Position numbers and translations under genes: made by a program. 26,437 bases of DNA from CAZUZD01 sp964624465 (lineage in GTDB: Bacteria; Planctomycetota; Planctomycetia; Isosphaerales; Isosphaeraceae), in assembly GCA_964624465.1 (NCBI GenBank), contig CAZUZD010000047.1:1-26437 (forward strand), given 5' to 3'. Within the stretch, counting starts at the first letter, position 1. Every line of letters starts with the position of its first letter. Positions 25,801 through 26,437 of the stretch are shown here, one piece after another. The notes under the pieces were generated by a model, which searched no databases, was not told the origin of the DNA, and was given only the letters and a program-made list of their open reading frames with translations.

Positions 25801-26437
25801 CGGCCCTTGACGATGACCGTCGAGGGCCGCGAGCGCTACCCGGTGCGGGTCCGCTACGCCCGCGAATTTCGCGACGACGTCGAGGCGCTCAAGCGCATCC
25901 TCGTCTCGGCCAGCGGCGCGGGCATGCCCGCCGAGGGCGATGCCAGCGGCATGGCCGGCGCGGCGGCCCGCCCGGCCGCCTCGGGCCCGCGACCGGCCCA
26001 GGTGCCGCTGGAGGCCGTGGCCGAGATCCGGGTCATCGAAGGCCCCTCGATGATCAAGAGCGAGAACGGCCTGCTCCGGTCATATGTCCAACTCAACGTG
26101 CGCGACCGCGATCTGGTCGGGTTCGTCGAGGAAGCGCGCCGGGTGGTGGCCGAGCAGGTCGAGCTGCCGACTGGCATGTACCTGGAGTGGTCGGGCCAGT
26201 TCGAGAACCAGGTCCGCGCCCGCCAGACCCTCCAGCTCGTCTTCCCCGCCGTGCTCGCCCTGATCGTGCTGATCCTCTACCTGACCTACAAGAGCTGGAC
26301 CGACGCCCTGCTGATGATGACCAGCGTGCTGGGGGCGCTGGCCGGCGGGGCGATCTTCCAGTGGATCTTCGGGTTCCCGTTCAGCGTGGCGGTCTGGGTC
26401 GGCTACATCGCCTGCTTCGGGATGGCGACCGAGACCG
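22813..26437 (+). CDS. cusA: CusA-like heavy-metal efflux RND pump (HME family), truncated by window end
   Basis: The frame is open from ATG 22813 (GAGG 8 bases upstream) to the last base, 1208 codons. It starts like CusA/CzcA (MIEAIIEWSIRNRLLVI, then MPVDAIPDLSENQVIV). Transmembrane helix 4 has ILEDQAVVMTEN, with D401 and E408 matching E. coli CusA D405 and E412, the proton-relay region. M565, M615 and M915 align with CusA M573, M623 and M672, the copper site, which favours Cu(I)/Ag(I). The first spacing is identical (50), while the second is 300 instead of 49, so about 251 residues are inserted. A Pro/Ala/Gly-rich insert of about 25 residues lies near 1040-1065. E1207 at the very end aligns with CusA E939. 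It pumps metal from periplasm or cytoplasm through adaptor and TolC channel. Confidence 0.93.
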   Translation, partial: MIEAIIEWSIRNRLLVILAAAVIGVLGVRALMTMPVDAIPDLSENQVIVFTDWMGRSPQEIEDQVTYPLSVNLQGLAGVKVVRSSSEFNFSMINIIFDDSVDYYFARTRVLERLSIAATFLPEGVTPYLAPDATAVGQIFWYTVEGDGRTLDELRSIQDWYVRYQLNSVPGVAEVASVGGAPREYQVDIDPNKLRALGVMLGEVDSAVRRSNSAVGGRVIHRGNAEYLIRSVGWIQNLDDLRRTVVAQRAGTPVRLGDLGVVQLGPQFRRSVLEKDGREVVGGVVLMRVGENPLAITERIKQKIAALSPGLPAGVRIVPFYDRTPLITSALETVTHTVREELIICTVAILLVMGHLGGAIVVSLTLPLAVLFSVLMMRVMGISSNIMSLAGIAISVGILEDQAVVMTENAAHHLTRRFGTRKVTGDNLDIIIPACRTVGRPIFFSVLITILSFLPVFALSGMEGKMFHPLAWTKTFALIGVAVLAITLVPALIPIFLRGRIKGEDESWLVRTMIEIFRPMLSWLMDRPGLVCWLFACILGLGYVASTRLGREFMPPLNEGTILDMAASVPRTSVLEASDDLKARNAILRGFPEVRQVVGKAGRAESSTDPAPLDMFETIINLRDRDQWPKRHLRFADATAQSGLAFDALLGAGILARPVATDDRAGQVNDAAMAVSESLDGMLRELATRRLEEFAPELGHALTAEALDLLLERAEPGRVVRTPTPAERQAIVDALAPVHGPRLFAEVLPDEVTRMLDEATRLAVEAGVLSPGPMPLAAAVGPVEQAVDLANEVIGRSVTSPAQRVADRLAESHERRLVERVRQLNGELFDAAAAAVPWTALQTLVDRARDADRLAREPEPGELQNLRARLERPFQRDVFLWQKSREELTQDLDSSTQMPGWGNIWTQPIINRIDMLATGVRTQIGVKVFGSDLDAIQSASQRIAAVLKNVPGAVDVFPDQVVGKPYLEIVIDRDRAARYGVQVGDIQDVIEVALGGRPLTMTVEGRERYPVRVRYAREFRDDVEALKRILVSASGAGMPAEGDASGMAGAAARPAASGPRPAQVPLEAVAEIRVIEGPSMIKSENGLLRSYVQLNVRDRDLVGFVEEARRVVAEQVELPTGMYLEWSGQFENQVRARQTLQLVFPAVLALIVLILYLTYKSWTDALLMMTSVLGALAGGAIFQWIFGFPFSVAVWVGYIACFGMATET

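Noticed and set aside
26178..26437. Possible premature end of the pump or a second transporter gene at the window edge
   Set aside because: The frame from 22813 stays open to the last base and the segments IVLILYLTYKSWTDALL and YIACFGMATE match the late transmembrane part of CusA; the gene simply continues outside.

Overview
The window is GC-rich, gene-dense bacterial DNA that looks like a planctomycete, most likely Isosphaeraceae-like. That placement is inferred from family content and was not confirmed by a search. Supporting signs are Tat-exported Gfo/Idh/MocA oxidoreductases, a two-domain DUF1080 protein, an RTX/PKD protein with an LEPR-like N-terminal motif, a MGH1-like glycosidase with discoidin domains, and a CusB-type adaptor carrying heavy-metal-binding modules. 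A run of 10 Ns shows it is a draft assembly. I see no tRNA, rRNA, IS element or CRISPR, and no gene-free stretch exceeds about 300 bases.

Left part (1-7533): the N-terminal part of an M13 metallopeptidase (minus, interrupted by the N gap); a secreted two-domain DUF1080 protein (minus); a divergent Tat-exported Gfo/Idh/MocA oxidoreductase (plus); a PrpB-like methylisocitrate lyase (plus); and an RTX-repeat/PKD secreted protein (plus). The DUF1080/oxidoreductase pair fits extracytoplasmic 3-keto-glycoside metabolism.

Middle part (7549-17346): a five-gene operon in which every junction is a 4-base start/stop overlap, comprising an exported nucleoside hydrolase, ribokinase, ribose-type binding lipoprotein, double ATPase and permease. 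The plausible logic is that nucleosides are split outside the cytoplasm, the pentose is imported and then phosphorylated. A second Tat-exported Gfo/Idh/MocA enzyme follows convergently. Divergent from it is a MGH1-like glycosidase with two C-terminal F5/8C domains.

Right part (17400-26437): a metal-efflux locus of the Cus/HME-RND type. It has a TolC-family outer-membrane factor (minus) and, divergently, a Cys-rich secreted protein, a CusB-like adaptor broken by one in-frame TGA, a Tyr-rich secreted protein and a CusA-like pump that runs off the window. The pump keeps three methionines that align with the copper-binding methionines of E. coli CusA. It also carries about 251 extra residues between the second and third of them. 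The most notable items are this insertion, the TGA in the adaptor, and the nucleoside-to-ribose operon.
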